The notes: a model not told the origin generated them from the sequence alone. Counted from the stretch's first letter, positions 8,717-17,842 are shown. The stretch is 64,000 bases of DNA from Massilia sp. KIM (GCF_002007115.1 NZ_MVAD01000001.1:310001-374000); one strand, 5' to 3'. A program made the numbers and translations.

Positions 8717-9132
8717 CGGCGGGTGTGCATTGCGATCCTGGTGAAGCCTTCGAACTGGCACAAGTCGAGCACGTGGACGATGTCCTGGTAGCGCGCCATT
8801 TCGTCGCCGTCGATGCGGATCGGCCGCCCTGGATTGGCGGCCGCTTCCGATTTCAGCCTGTCGTGCAGTTCCCGCACGGTGACCTGCTTGCCATCGAGGT
8901 AGAGCTTGCCCTTGCTGTCCACGCCGATCGCGAGCGGCGCCGGCGCCGCATCCGCACGCTCGAGGCTCATCTGGGCGGCCGGCAGCACCACGGGCAATTC
9001 CATCTGCTTCCCGGCTTCCGACTGCTTGAACGAAGTCGCGATCATGAAGAACATCAGCAGGAAGAAGATGCAGTCGATGAGGGCGATCAGCCCGATTTCC
9101 GGCGCTTCGTCCGTCCCCAGGTCAATGCGCAT
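8713..9132 (-). CDS. exbD: ExbD/TolR-family biopolymer transport protein
   Basis: 139 residues with a single N-terminal membrane helix (LIALIDCIFFLLMFFMIATSF) containing the conserved Asp at residue 20 that carries protons in ExbD/TolR, and a periplasmic domain ending DIVHVLDLCQFEGFTRIAMHT. It overlaps the upstream exbB stop by 11 bases and the downstream jelly-roll gene by four, so the three proteins are made together. It forms the stator with ExbB. Whether it serves TonB or only the third gene's product cannot be told from sequence. Confidence 0.9.
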   Translation of the reverse strand: MRIDLGTDEAPEIGLIALIDCIFFLLMFFMIATSFKQSEAGKQMELPVVLPAAQMSLERADAAPAPLAIGVDSKGKLYLDGKQVTVRELHDRLKSEAAANPGRPIRIDGDEMARYQDIVHVLDLCQFEGFTRIAMHTRR

Positions 9133-9865
9133 GGGAGGCCTCCGCTCCGGCGGTCACCCTGGCCGGGGCGAACCATTCCTGCAGCAGTCCATTCACCTGC
9201 TTTTCGAGCTCCAGGCTGTAGAAGGCCAGGCGGTGCTTGAAGTAATGGTGCATGCCGAGCGCAGGCAGCGCCACGGCCAGGCCGGCTGCCGTGTTGATCA
9301 AGGCCTTCGCGATCCCGCCCGCCAGCAGGGCGGGATTGCCCATTCCTTCCGCGTAGGCGATCACATGGAAAGACTCGATCATGCCCAGCACGGTCCCGAG
9401 CAAGCCCACGATGGGCGCCACGGTGGCCACGATCGCCAGGGCATAGAACTTCTGCTGGTGATGCCGCAGTTCGAGGGAGGCGATATCGCCCGTTCCGGCG
9501 CTGACATAGGCGTACTGCTGGCCGCGGTGCGCGAGCATGTAGGCGATGATCCGGCCGAGGGTGCTGTCGCTTTCCTGCGCCGCAGCTTTCAAGCCAGCGC
9601 TGTCGGACGCCGCCCACAACTCGCGCGCCTGCTGGGCGAGGCCCGCCGGTACGACGGCCCGTGCGCGCAGGTGCAGCAGGCGCTCGATGCTGACCGCGAC
9701 CAGCAGCACCGACAGCCCCAGGGTGACGACGATCGCCGCGCCGCCCTCGCGCAACTGGTCGAGCAGGTCGATCTGCGCCGCGTGGGCGGCGCAGGCCGAT
9801 CCCAGCCAGGCCAACAGAACGAACACGGTCTTCGACAGCGCTTGGAAACCAATCTGCGTGCGCAC
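9122..9865 (-). CDS. exbB: MotA/TolQ/ExbB proton-channel family protein
   Basis: 247 residues with a signal-like N-terminus (FVLLAWLGSACAAHA), one membrane helix near 40-62 and a helix pair around APIVGLLGTVLGMIESFHVI and GIAKALINTAAGLAVALPALGMHHYF, the hallmark of ExbB/TolQ. The start is GTG 9865 with GAGG about eight bases upstream. It is the first gene of the exbB-exbD-jelly-roll unit and is separated from the upstream kinase gene by a bidirectional terminator, so its promoter must lie in the last 45 bases before the start (AATAAT-like -10). Confidence 0.9.
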   Translation of the reverse strand: MRTQIGFQALSKTVFVLLAWLGSACAAHAAQIDLLDQLREGGAAIVVTLGLSVLLVAVSIERLLHLRARAVVPAGLAQQARELWAASDSAGLKAAAQESDSTLGRIIAYMLAHRGQQYAYVSAGTGDIASLELRHHQQKFYALAIVATVAPIVGLLGTVLGMIESFHVIAYAEGMGNPALLAGGIAKALINTAAGLAVALPALGMHHYFKHRLAFYSLELEKQVNGLLQEWFAPARVTAGAEASHAH

Positions 9866-9907
9866 GGCTGAGCCTCGCCAGGAAGTTATTATTGCTACAT
9901 CCTAGCA

Positions 9908-9940
9908 GTAAAAAATTCCAAGATGTGGAATTATTTTTTT
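9908..9940. terminator. Bidirectional terminator hairpin between histidine kinase and exbB
   Basis: Stem AATTCCA (9914-9920) with TGGAATT (9926-9932), loop AGATG, with T-runs on both sides: on the minus strand TTTTTT follows the stem, on the plus strand ATTTTTTT. It sits directly after the kinase stop (minus strand) and so ends that transcript before exbB. Confidence 0.75.
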
Positions 9941-11257
9941 CTATCCATGCTGGGTAAGGTGGCTGACGGCGTAGGGCTGCCCACCGGCGTAGGCGAGGGT
10001 CGCCTTGAGCTCGATACGCCATGTCGTCCCGGCGCCCGGTGCGCTGCGCAAGGTGGCGTCGGCATGGATCAGCCGGGCGCGCTCCTCGATGCCTCGCAGT
10101 CCCCAATGACCGCATTTGTCGCGCTCGCTGGGCGCGATGCCTCGCCCGTCGTCGCGCACGGTCAAGACCAGCGTGTCCGCGCCGTAGTCGACGATGAGTT
10201 CATGGTGTCTGGCCTGCGCGTGACGGTAGGCGTTGCAGACGGCCTCCCGCCCGATGGCGCATAACTCCTGCTGTACGATGGGGTCGAGCGCGCGCGGCTT
10301 GCCTACGCAACGCAGGCTGAACTGCTGGCCAGGCCCGGCCGCCTGTACGGCGGCGCAGCGCAGCATGTCATGCAGGCTGTGGCTGGAGACGCCGCGCAGG
10401 CTGGCCACTTTCTCGCGTCCTTCCTTGATCGCCACCGTCGCGTCGCGCAGGCAATGGCTGAGCGAGTCCCCGAGCGCCGATTCGGAGTCCGGGAGCATCG
10501 CGCTCGCTTTCATCACGAAGCCCTGGAAGGTCTGCAGGACGGTGTCGTGCAGGTCGCGTGCGATGCGCTCGCGCTCCTCGCGTTCGGCGGCGGCCTTGAG
10601 TTCGTCCACCAGGCGCAGCATGATGAGCAGGAACAGCACCCAGCTTCCCAGGACGATGGTCAGTACCGCATTGATCCAGATGAGGACGTTAGCCGGGGTT
10701 GCCCATGCTGCAGTCTGAGAGCCGATTTCCGCCGCAAGCAGGGCGAAGGCCGCTTGTGCGAGCGCCGCCCCCGCTTGCACCAGCATGGTGGCGGCCGCGA
10801 TCCCGTAGGCGGCTTGCGCATTCCTGGCCCGATGCTGCCACAGCAGCCAGGCCATCCATGCGTTGGCGCCGGCGTACAGGGGCGTCAGGCTCAGCACCCT
10901 CAGCGCGCTGTCGGGGAAAGCCAGGGTCCAGGTAAGGGCAAGGAGCGTGACCGTGGCCAGCAGCAGGGGCAGGGCAGGCCGCCGGAAGGGACGGCCGACG
11001 AACTGGGCCGCCCCGAACAGGAACAGGATTTGCCCGCCCACCAGCGGGATGTTGAACAGCAGGGAGGCCAGTGACGGATTGGCGATCAGGCCGGAAAGGT
11101 CGAGCAGAACGGCGAGCCCGACCGCAAACGAGGCCAGCGCCCATAGGTAAAGGCCGGGAATGCGGCGCGCGGATCGGTGGAGCAGGTAGAAGACCAGCCC
11201 GGCCAGCACCGATTTCATGCCCAGTACCGCCGCCATCGTGGACTGATCGAGTTCCAT
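9941..11257 (-). CDS. Orphan NarL-type membrane histidine kinase
   Basis: 438 residues. About six or seven membrane helices fill the first 220 residues, with no separate periplasmic domain. The HisKA_3 segment ERERIARDLHDTVLQTFQG has the phospho-accepting His near residue 235, and the ATPase domain has GREAVCNAYRHA (N box), VRDDGRGI and GHWGLRGIEERA (G boxes), so all catalytic elements are present. Kinases of this family normally act on LuxR/NarL-type response regulators; none is encoded nearby. The gene ends in a terminator before exbB. The membrane region suggests sensing in or near the membrane. Confidence 0.88.
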   Translation of the reverse strand: MELDQSTMAAVLGMKSVLAGLVFYLLHRSARRIPGLYLWALASFAVGLAVLLDLSGLIANPSLASLLFNIPLVGGQILFLFGAAQFVGRPFRRPALPLLLATVTLLALTWTLAFPDSALRVLSLTPLYAGANAWMAWLLWQHRARNAQAAYGIAAATMLVQAGAALAQAAFALLAAEIGSQTAAWATPANVLIWINAVLTIVLGSWVLFLLIMLRLVDELKAAAEREERERIARDLHDTVLQTFQGFVMKASAMLPDSESALGDSLSHCLRDATVAIKEGREKVASLRGVSSHSLHDMLRCAAVQAAGPGQQFSLRCVGKPRALDPIVQQELCAIGREAVCNAYRHAQARHHELIVDYGADTLVLTVRDDGRGIAPSERDKCGHWGLRGIEERARLIHADATLRSAPGAGTTWRIELKATLAYAGGQPYAVSHLTQHG

Positions 11258-11368
11258 ACCGATAACCCCGGTTCTTGTAAGAGTGAGACTGCGGCGCCGG
11301 ACTGCCCGGCGACCGGCAATCCGTGTCGCGCCGCTTCACGATGGCAGGGCCAAGCCCGCCAGGCTTGC

Positions 11369-12526
11369 TCAGACGCTCAGTTCGAGCACCTTGCGGCTGA
11401 CCTCGAGCGTCACGCCACGGTCTTCGCCCAGCTTGGTCAGCTGGTGGGCTTCCAGGGCGGCCAGCACCGGTTCGACGTGCTCGCGGCTCAAGCCGTAGCC
11501 AGACAGCTTGGTGGGCACGCCGACGCTCTCGAAGAAGGCTTCGGTCTTCGCGATGGCGGCCTCGATGCGCGCGTCCTCGTCGCCCTCGCGCAGGTCCCAC
11601 ACGCGCGCCGCGTACTGCAGCAGCTTGGCGCGCTTGGCCTCGCGCCGCACGCGCAGCATCGAGGGCAGCACCACGGCCAGGGTCTGGGCGTGATCGAGAC
11701 CGTAGAGCGCGGTGAGTTCGTGGCCGATCATGTGGGTCGACCAGTCCTGGGGCACGCCGGCGCCGATCAGGCCGTTCAGGGCCAGGGTCGCGGTCCACAT
11801 CAGGTTGGCGCGCGCGTCGTAGTCCTCGGGGGCGGCCAGGGTCCTGGGGCCTTCCTCGATCAGGGTGAGCAGCAGGCCTTCGGCGAAGCGGTCCTGGACC
11901 TTGGCGTCGACCGGATGGGTCATGTACTGCTCCATCACGTGCACGAAGGCGTCGACCACGCCATTGCCGACCTGGCGCGCGGGCAGGGTGAAGGTCTTGG
12001 TCGGGTCCAGCACGGCGAAGCGCGGGAACACGTGGCGCGAGGCGAAGGCGCGCTTTTCCTGGGTCGCCTTGCGTGTGACCACGGCGGCGGAATTCATCTC
12101 GGAGCCGGTAGCCGGCAGGGTCAGCACCGCGCCGAAGGGCAGGGCGCCCTGCACGTTGGCGGCGCGCTGCTCGAAGATGGTCCACGGATCTTCCTCGAGC
12201 AGGCTGCCGGCGGCGACGAACTTGGTGCCGTCGATGACCGAGCCGCCGCCCACCGCCAGCAGGAAGTCGATGTTCTCGGCGCGCACCAGGGCGATCGCGC
12301 GCATCAGGGTTTCGTAGGTGGGATTTGGCTCGATGCCGCCGAATTCGAGCAGGGTGTGGCCGGCGAGGGCGGCCTTGACCTCGTCGTAGACGCCGTTGTT
12401 GCGGATGCTGCCGCCGCCATAGAGCATCAGGACGCGGCTGCCGGCCGGCACCAGTTGCGCCAGCGCGGCGATCTGGCCCTTGCCGAACATGACGCGGGTC
12501 GGATTATGGAAATCGAAGTTCTGCAC
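11369..12526 (-). CDS. yqhD: YqhD-type NADPH-dependent aldehyde reductase (iron-containing alcohol dehydrogenase family)
   Basis: 385 residues, colinear with E. coli YqhD over its whole length: FHNPTRVMFGKG at the start, LLEFGGIEPNPTYETLM, AVGGGSVIDGTKF (nucleotide site), GNGVVDAFVHVMEQY and GHELTALYGLDHAQTLAVVLP, which carry the Asp and His metal ligands. YqhD reduces short-chain and lipid-peroxidation aldehydes such as glyoxal and acrolein with NADPH. The gene stands alone, with yqhD-type regulators not seen nearby. Confidence 0.92.
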   Translation of the reverse strand: MQNFDFHNPTRVMFGKGQIAALAQLVPAGSRVLMLYGGGSIRNNGVYDEVKAALAGHTLLEFGGIEPNPTYETLMRAIALVRAENIDFLLAVGGGSVIDGTKFVAAGSLLEEDPWTIFEQRAANVQGALPFGAVLTLPATGSEMNSAAVVTRKATQEKRAFASRHVFPRFAVLDPTKTFTLPARQVGNGVVDAFVHVMEQYMTHPVDAKVQDRFAEGLLLTLIEEGPRTLAAPEDYDARANLMWTATLALNGLIGAGVPQDWSTHMIGHELTALYGLDHAQTLAVVLPSMLRVRREAKRAKLLQYAARVWDLREGDEDARIEAAIAKTEAFFESVGVPTKLSGYGLSREHVEPVLAALEAHQLTKLGEDRGVTLEVSRKVLELSV

Positions 12527-12635
12527 GGCTTACCCCTTGTTGTTGTCGAGACAAAGAAGGGATTATCGCCGATGCGCGCCAAGCCTGCCCGGCGGCGGCG
12601 CCGCCGCACGGGCTCGAGCTGGTGTCAAGCCTGCT

Positions 12636-13556
12636 TCAGGCCTGCTTCAGGCCCTCGGCGGCCGCGCCGGCGGGGGCGGTGGCTTCCACGGCCACCATGT
12701 GGCGCAGCAGGGTGCTGCGGGTGGAGTCGCCGATCGCGCGCCAGTTCTCGCGGCGCTGGGCGGCGCGCTTGCGGTGCTTGGACGGCATGTCTTCGAGCGG
12801 CTTGAGGTAGAAGGGCAGGCGGATCAGGAAGCTGCGCTCGTTCATCTCGGCGCCGCCCAGGATGCGCCAGAAGCCGTCGTAGGCGTTCTCGAAGTGGCGC
12901 AGGTCGGCGGGGTCGTAGTGGATGTGGGCGGTGCAGCGGATCGCCACCACCCGGTCCATGCCCAGGGCCTGGGCCACGCCCTGCATCGCCGCGAAGCAGA
13001 AGAAGCTCGGCGAGTTGTTGGGGAAGACCGCGTCGAAGGCCTCGAATGCGGGACCGGAATCGGCCCAGCGGCCCTGGTTGCGGGTGATGAAGGGGACGGT
13101 CGGCAGCTCGACGCCGGCCAGTTCGCCGTCGACCCAGGTGTAGGACAGGCGGTGCAGGTAGTGGCCGTCGGCCAGCAGCGAGATGGTCAGGTCGCCCTCG
13201 GCGTCGTGGCGCGGCGCCATTTCGAGGCGCAGGACGAAGCTGTGCTCCTCGGTGTCGTGCTGCCACAGGGCCAGCCCCGCGCCGCCGTAGACCGCCTCCT
13301 TGTAGGCGGCGTTGAAGCGCGCGTCCTCGAAGCGGTAGTGCGACAGCACGAACTGCACCCGCTCGCGGGTGGACAGGCCGCGCACCAGGTAGTCGCGGTC
13401 GCCCAGGTGCTCGAAGGGGTCGCCACCGGGAGATTCGGCGCCGAAGCGGCGCATGAGTTCGAGTCGCCCCAGGGCCTGGTGTTCGCGCCAATAGCGCAGC
13501 ATGCGCAACCGGCGCGCAATGCCGCGGACGGGGTTGGAAAGATGAGCGATGGTCAT
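12636..13556 (-). CDS. VirK/YbjX (DUF535) family protein
   Basis: 306 residues. Typical family segments are seen: LRMLRYWREHQALGRLELMRRFG, GLSTRERVQFVLSHYRF, LSYTWVDG, FPNNSPSFFCFAAMQGVAQALG and YDGFWRILGG. The family includes Shigella VirK and E. coli YbjX, linked to envelope and virulence-factor processing, but the biochemical activity is unknown. Start 13556 is chosen because GGAG lies about nine bases upstream; ATGs at 13568 and 13589 lack such a site. The last codons (EGLKQA) fall in an 11-bp tandem duplication (CCTGCTTCAGG) that runs past the stop. Confidence 0.85.
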   Translation of the reverse strand: MTIAHLSNPVRGIARRLRMLRYWREHQALGRLELMRRFGAESPGGDPFEHLGDRDYLVRGLSTRERVQFVLSHYRFEDARFNAAYKEAVYGGAGLALWQHDTEEHSFVLRLEMAPRHDAEGDLTISLLADGHYLHRLSYTWVDGELAGVELPTVPFITRNQGRWADSGPAFEAFDAVFPNNSPSFFCFAAMQGVAQALGMDRVVAIRCTAHIHYDPADLRHFENAYDGFWRILGGAEMNERSFLIRLPFYLKPLEDMPSKHRKRAAQRRENWRAIGDSTRSTLLRHMVAVEATAPAGAAAEGLKQA

Positions 13557-13877
13557 CGGGCGCTCCATGTCGCGATAAATAGCGGGCAACCGCAGGGCGG
13601 TCGCCAGTCTTGTTCACGTCCGGGAACGGGACGTGCCCAGCGGAAAGGAAATTCCTGACCGCAATTATCGTCGGAAACGCTAAGTTATGCCCGAACGCAA
13701 GAAATTAAGTGGTGGGGAACCAACGTAGCGAAAAGTAATCATGGCGTCTCTCTCTCGGAAATTTTAACTTTTAGTTTATGGCGATCCGATGAGTAAGACT
13801 ATCATGTTTAAGGAGCGACAGGCTTAGCGATCATCACAGATAATTGCGCCAGACCGAAGCAGACCGGGAGGCGGGCG
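13557..13877. other. 321-base divergent intergenic region
   Basis: Contains the divergent promoters of the VirK-like gene and the GST gene. An AT-rich stretch around 13740-13790 (GAAATTTTAACTTTTAGTTTA) is the likely promoter area. No RNA gene or ORF is supported. Confidence 0.45.
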
Positions 13878-14585
13878 ATGGTGTATGAACTTTATTACTG
13901 GCCGAGCATACAAGGGCGCGGCGAATTCGTCCGGCTCGCGCTGGAGGAGGCGGCGGCGGATTACGTCGACGTGGCGCGCCGCGAAGGCGGCATGAAGCGC
14001 CTGATGGCGGCGCTGGAGGTGGAGGAATACCCTTCGTTCGCGCCGCCCTTCCTCAAGGCGGGGGAGCTGACCATCGGCCAGGCGCCCAACATCCTGATGT
14101 ACCTCGGCGAGCAGCACGCGCTGGCGCCACGCACCGATCCGGGCCGCCTGTGGGCGCACCAGCTGCAGCTGACCATCGCCGACCTGGTGACCGAGGTGCA
14201 CGACACCCACCACCCGATCTCCACCTCGCTGTACTACGAAGACCAAAAGCCGGAAGCCATGCGGCGGGCCGCGGACTTCGTCGAGACGCGCATCCCGAAG
14301 TTCCTCGGCTACTTCGCGCGCCTGCTGACCAATCCGGAGCCGCGCGAATTCCTGGTCGGGGACAGGCTCAGTTATGCGGACCTGTCGCTGTTCCAGGTGA
14401 TCGAGGGGCTGCGCTATGCCTTCCCGAGGGCGATGCGGCGCATGGAGGAGGAGTATCCGGCCTTGACCGCGCTGCGCGACCGGGTGGCGGCGCGGCCGAA
14501 CATCGCGGCCTACCTGGCGTCGGAGCGCAGGATCCCGTTCAACCAGAACGGGATCTTCAGGCGCTATCCGGAGCTCGATCAGTAG
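13878..14585 (+). CDS. Glutathione S-transferase family protein
   Basis: 235 residues: N-terminal thioredoxin-like domain beginning YELYYWPSIQGRGEFVRLALEE, with a Tyr near the usual catalytic position and the glutathione-binding turn (GQAPNILMYLGE), and an all-helical C-terminal domain (FLVGDRLSYADLSLFQVIEGL). The pattern is nearer to Tyr/Ser-type GSTs than to Cys-type beta or omega enzymes. GGGAGG lies seven bases before the ATG. It faces a convergent aldo/keto reductase gene 25 bases beyond its stop. Substrate unknown. Confidence 0.88.
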   Translation: MVYELYYWPSIQGRGEFVRLALEEAAADYVDVARREGGMKRLMAALEVEEYPSFAPPFLKAGELTIGQAPNILMYLGEQHALAPRTDPGRLWAHQLQLTIADLVTEVHDTHHPISTSLYYEDQKPEAMRRAADFVETRIPKFLGYFARLLTNPEPREFLVGDRLSYADLSLFQVIEGLRYAFPRAMRRMEEEYPALTALRDRVAARPNIAAYLASERRIPFNQNGIFRRYPELDQ

Positions 14586-14610
14586 GCCTTCGCGGCGGCG
14601 GCAGGCCTGC

Positions 14611-15411
14611 TCAATCCCACTGCGGCGCGAAATCGGGGCTGACCAGCCGCTCCCCGCGGTCCAGGGCGTCGAGCGCGGCGATGTCGCCGGCATCCAGCAC
14701 CAGTTCGCGCGCCTTCAGGTTGGCCGCCAGGTTCTCGCGCCTGGTCGACGACGGAATCACCGCATAGCCCTTGGCCATCAGCCAGGCCAGGCTCACCTGG
14801 GCCGCCGTCGCCCCGTGCCGCGCGCCCACCGCCTGGATCGCCGGGTCGTCGATCACCTTGCCGTAGGCCAGCGGCATGTAGGCCGTCAGGTGCACCCCCA
14901 GCTCGCGCGCCGCCGCGCGCAAGGCGGGGCTCTGCAGATAGGGGTGCAGCTCCACCTGGTTGGTCGCGATGTTGTCCGCTCCCACCACCTGCGCCGCTTC
15001 GCGCATCAGCGCGACCGGGAAGTTCGACACGCCGATGGCGGCGCTCAAGCCGGCCTCGCGCGCCGCCAGCAGCGCCTGCATGGTGTCGGCCAGCGGGGTC
15101 GCGCCGTCCGGCGAGGGCCAATGGATCAGGGTCAGGTCCACCTGCTCGAGCCGCAGCTTGCGCAGGCTTTCTTTCAGGCTGGCCGCCAGCTTGTCGGCGG
15201 CCAGGTGCTCGGTCCAGATCTTGGTGGTCACGAAAACGTCGCTACGCGCCACCCCGGATTCCGCCAGGGCCTGGCCGACTTCGGCTTCGTTGTCGTAGAT
15301 CTGCGCGGTGTCGAGGTGGCGGTAGCCCAGTTCGAGGCCCATGCGCACCGAGGCGAGCGCCTGCTCGCCCTTGAGGCGGAAGGTCCCGAGGCCCAGTCGT
15401 GGCATTTTCAT
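14611..15411 (-). CDS. dkgB: Aldo/keto reductase, DkgB-like
   Basis: 266 residues, TIM-barrel AKR with PRLGLGTFRLKG at the N-terminus, YRHLDTAQIYDNEAEVGQAL (catalytic Asp and Tyr), FVTTKIW (Lys), LTLIHWPSP (His) and IPSSTRRENLAANL (NADPH site). It most resembles DkgB, which reduces 2,5-diketogluconate and methylglyoxal. Start 15411 has AAAGGA eight bases upstream; the more upstream ATG would place this site inside the gene. It follows the MFS transporter gene by 24 bases and is probably in the same transcript. Confidence 0.88.
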   Translation of the reverse strand: MKMPRLGLGTFRLKGEQALASVRMGLELGYRHLDTAQIYDNEAEVGQALAESGVARSDVFVTTKIWTEHLAADKLAASLKESLRKLRLEQVDLTLIHWPSPDGATPLADTMQALLAAREAGLSAAIGVSNFPVALMREAAQVVGADNIATNQVELHPYLQSPALRAAARELGVHLTAYMPLAYGKVIDDPAIQAVGARHGATAAQVSLAWLMAKGYAVIPSSTRRENLAANLKARELVLDAGDIAALDALDRGERLVSPDFAPQWD

Positions 15412-15435
15412 AGGAGTTCCTTTCAAGTTCATGGT

Positions 15436-16641
15436 TCAGTGGGTGGCGACCACGCGGCCGGCCGCCAGCTTGGCGGGCACGCCGTCGCGGCGGTCGAGCC
15501 AGCCGGCCAGGGTGGTCAGGGCGAAGGCGCCGACCACGATCAGGGCGCCGATCGGCGGCGTGGCCATCAGGCCCAGCTTGGCGACGATCAGGCCGCCGCC
15601 CCAGGCGCCGAGGGCGATGCCGACGTTGAAGGCGGCGATGTTCAGGCCCGAGGCCACGTCCACCGCCTGCGGGGCGTCGCGCTCGGCACGCTGCACCACG
15701 TAGACCTGCAAGCCGGGCACGTTGCCAAAGGCGACCGCGCCCCAGGCCAGCACGGTCAGCAGGACCAGGGGCTTGCTGGGCGCGGTGAAGGTCAGGGCCA
15801 GCAGCACCAGGGCCAGCAGGGCGAACACGATCTGCAGCGCGCGCACCGGGCCCTTGCGGTCGGCCAGCTTGCCGCCCCAGATATTGCCGGCGGCGACAGA
15901 CACGCCGTACACCAGCATCACCAGGCTCACGGTGCCGGCCGCGAAGCCGGCCACTTCCTGCAGGATCGGTGCGAGATAGGTGAAGGCGATGAAGGAACCG
16001 CCGTAGCCGAGCGTGGTCATGGCGTAGACCAGCAGCAGGCGCGGCTTCTTCAGCACCGCGAGCTGGGTCAGCAGGCTCGAAGGCGGGCTGCCGGCGATGT
16101 TGGACGGCACCAGGATGGCGCTGCCGACGATGGCGACGATGCCCAGCAGCGAGACCGCCAGGAAGGTGGCCTGCCAGCCGAAATGCTGGCCGATGAAGGT
16201 CCCGAGCGGCACCCCGGTCACCAGGGCCACGGTGAGGCCGGTGAACATCAGGGCGATGGCGCTGGCCGCCTTCTCCTTCGACACCAGGCTGGTGGCGATG
16301 GTCGAGCCGATCGAGAAGAACACGCCGTGGGCCAGGCCGGTCAACACCCGCGCCGCCATCAGGGCCGGGTAGTTCGGCGCCATCCAGGCGACCAGGTTCC
16401 CGATCGTGAACAGGGCCATCAGGCCGAGCAGGAGCTGCTTGCGCGGCACGCGGCCGGTGAGCGCGGTCAGCACCGGCGCGCCGACCGCCACGCCGAGGGC
16501 GTACAGGCTGACCAGCAGGCCGGCGGAAGGCACCGACACGCCCAGGCTGGCGGCGATGGTGGGGATCAGGCCGACGATCACGAATTCCGTGGTCCCGATG
16601 GCGAAGGCGCTCAGCGTGAGCGCCCAAAGTGCGAGTGGCAT
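15436..16641 (-). CDS. MFS transporter, AraJ/YdhP-like sugar or drug efflux family
   Basis: 401 residues with twelve predicted helices. FAIGTTEFVIVGLIPTIAASLGV in helix 1 and GVAVGAPVLTALTGRVPRKQLLLGLM (motif A) identify the DHA1 family close to AraJ/YdhP. Start 16641 follows AAGGAGA. It is divergently arranged with a LysR gene 127 bases away and runs into an aldo/keto reductase gene. LysR-MFS-AKR groups usually mean that the regulator controls the efflux gene. The substrate is unknown. Confidence 0.88.
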   Translation of the reverse strand: MPLALWALTLSAFAIGTTEFVIVGLIPTIAASLGVSVPSAGLLVSLYALGVAVGAPVLTALTGRVPRKQLLLGLMALFTIGNLVAWMAPNYPALMAARVLTGLAHGVFFSIGSTIATSLVSKEKAASAIALMFTGLTVALVTGVPLGTFIGQHFGWQATFLAVSLLGIVAIVGSAILVPSNIAGSPPSSLLTQLAVLKKPRLLLVYAMTTLGYGGSFIAFTYLAPILQEVAGFAAGTVSLVMLVYGVSVAAGNIWGGKLADRKGPVRALQIVFALLALVLLALTFTAPSKPLVLLTVLAWGAVAFGNVPGLQVYVVQRAERDAPQAVDVASGLNIAAFNVGIALGAWGGGLIVAKLGLMATPPIGALIVVGAFALTTLAGWLDRRDGVPAKLAAGRVVATH

Positions 16642-16768
16642 GGTGTTCTCCTTGTGCATGGATATGCCGGCTTCAATAAGCCGGTTTCAAACAGGCATGC
16701 AGTGTGCCGCGCCTGGCCGCAAGGAAAAATGCCTTGGCGTACAATTGACTTTTGATTCGGAGTCACAA

Positions 16769-17674
16769 ATGATCGATGTCGACGCGCTGATTGTCTTCTC
16801 CACCGTCATGGATGCGGGCTCCTTCTCGGCCGCCGCCGAGCGCCTGGGCCAGACCCCGTCTGGCGTGTCGCGCACCATCTCGCGCCTCGAGGACAAGCTG
16901 GGCATGACCCTGCTGCACCGGACCACGCGCCGCATCCAGCTCACCGAGGAGGGGGCCTGGCTGCTGGGCCGCGCGCGCAGCCTGCTGGCCGATCTTGCCA
17001 ATACCGAGGCCGAGGCCCAGGCGCGCCGTTCCCAGCCCTCCGGCCTGGTGCGGGTGAACTCGGCCACGCCCACGCTCGACCACCTGCTCGCGCCCCTGGT
17101 GCCGGAATTCCTCGAGCGCTATCCGCTGGTGCAGCTGGAGCTGGTGAGCGGCGAGACCTACGTCGACCTGATCGAGGAGCGCGCCGACCTGGCGATCCGC
17201 ATCGGCGCCTTGCCCGATTCGACCCTCAACGCGCGCCGCCTGGGCGCCAGCCGGATCCGGGTGCTGGCCGCGCCCTCCTACCTGGACAAGCATGGCGTCC
17301 CGGGCGAGCCGGCCGAGCTGGCGCGCCACCGCACCCTGGGCTTCACGGCGCCGGCCTCGCTCAACACCTGGCCGCTGCGCCACGGCGGCGCCGAAGGCTG
17401 GACCGTCACCCCGGCGGTGAGCGCCTCGAGCGGCGAGACGGTGCGCCACCTGGCGCTGGCCGGGGCCGGCATCGCCTCGCTGTCGGACTTCCTGACGCGC
17501 GCCGACGTCGCCGCCGGCCGCCTGGTGCCGGTGCTGGAAGCGCACAGCCTGCCGTGGCTGCAGCCGGTGTGGGCGGTGTTCTACAAGCAGGGAGCGCTGG
17601 CGCCGCGGGTCGCCGCGCTGGTCGAGTTCCTGGCGGCGCGGCTCGGCGGGATGTTGGGAGAGGAACCGGTTTGA
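16769..17674 (+). CDS. LysR-family transcriptional regulator
   Basis: 301 residues with an N-terminal winged HTH (IVFSTVMDAGSFSAAAERLGQTPSGVSRTISRLE, broken by the usual turn) and a type 2 periplasmic-binding-like effector domain (LVRVNSATPTLDHLLAPLV, ERADLAIRIGAL). The ATG at 16769 has GGAG seven bases upstream. It is divergent from the MFS/aldo-keto reductase pair and is the likely regulator of that unit and of itself. The short 127-base gap holds both promoters. Confidence 0.9.
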   Translation: MIDVDALIVFSTVMDAGSFSAAAERLGQTPSGVSRTISRLEDKLGMTLLHRTTRRIQLTEEGAWLLGRARSLLADLANTEAEAQARRSQPSGLVRVNSATPTLDHLLAPLVPEFLERYPLVQLELVSGETYVDLIEERADLAIRIGALPDSTLNARRLGASRIRVLAAPSYLDKHGVPGEPAELARHRTLGFTAPASLNTWPLRHGGAEGWTVTPAVSASSGETVRHLALAGAGIASLSDFLTRADVAAGRLVPVLEAHSLPWLQPVWAVFYKQGALAPRVAALVEFLAARLGGMLGEEPV

Positions 17675-17842
17675 GGCGCCAAACTTACACGTAACTTACT
17701 GGCAAGCCAATTTTGCAACCGCCTGTCGTTTTTTGCGCCATCGTCGTGCATTTGCGCACCAAATTGGGTGACATGATGCCTTCTCGCAGCTATAGTTGCC
17801 GTCAATAAAAATCATAAAATCACCTACACGGAGGAGGACACC

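Noticed and set aside
12626..12650. 11-bp direct duplication at the end of the VirK-like gene
   Set aside because: Only two copies; probably simple slippage and not evidence of an attachment site or mobile element.
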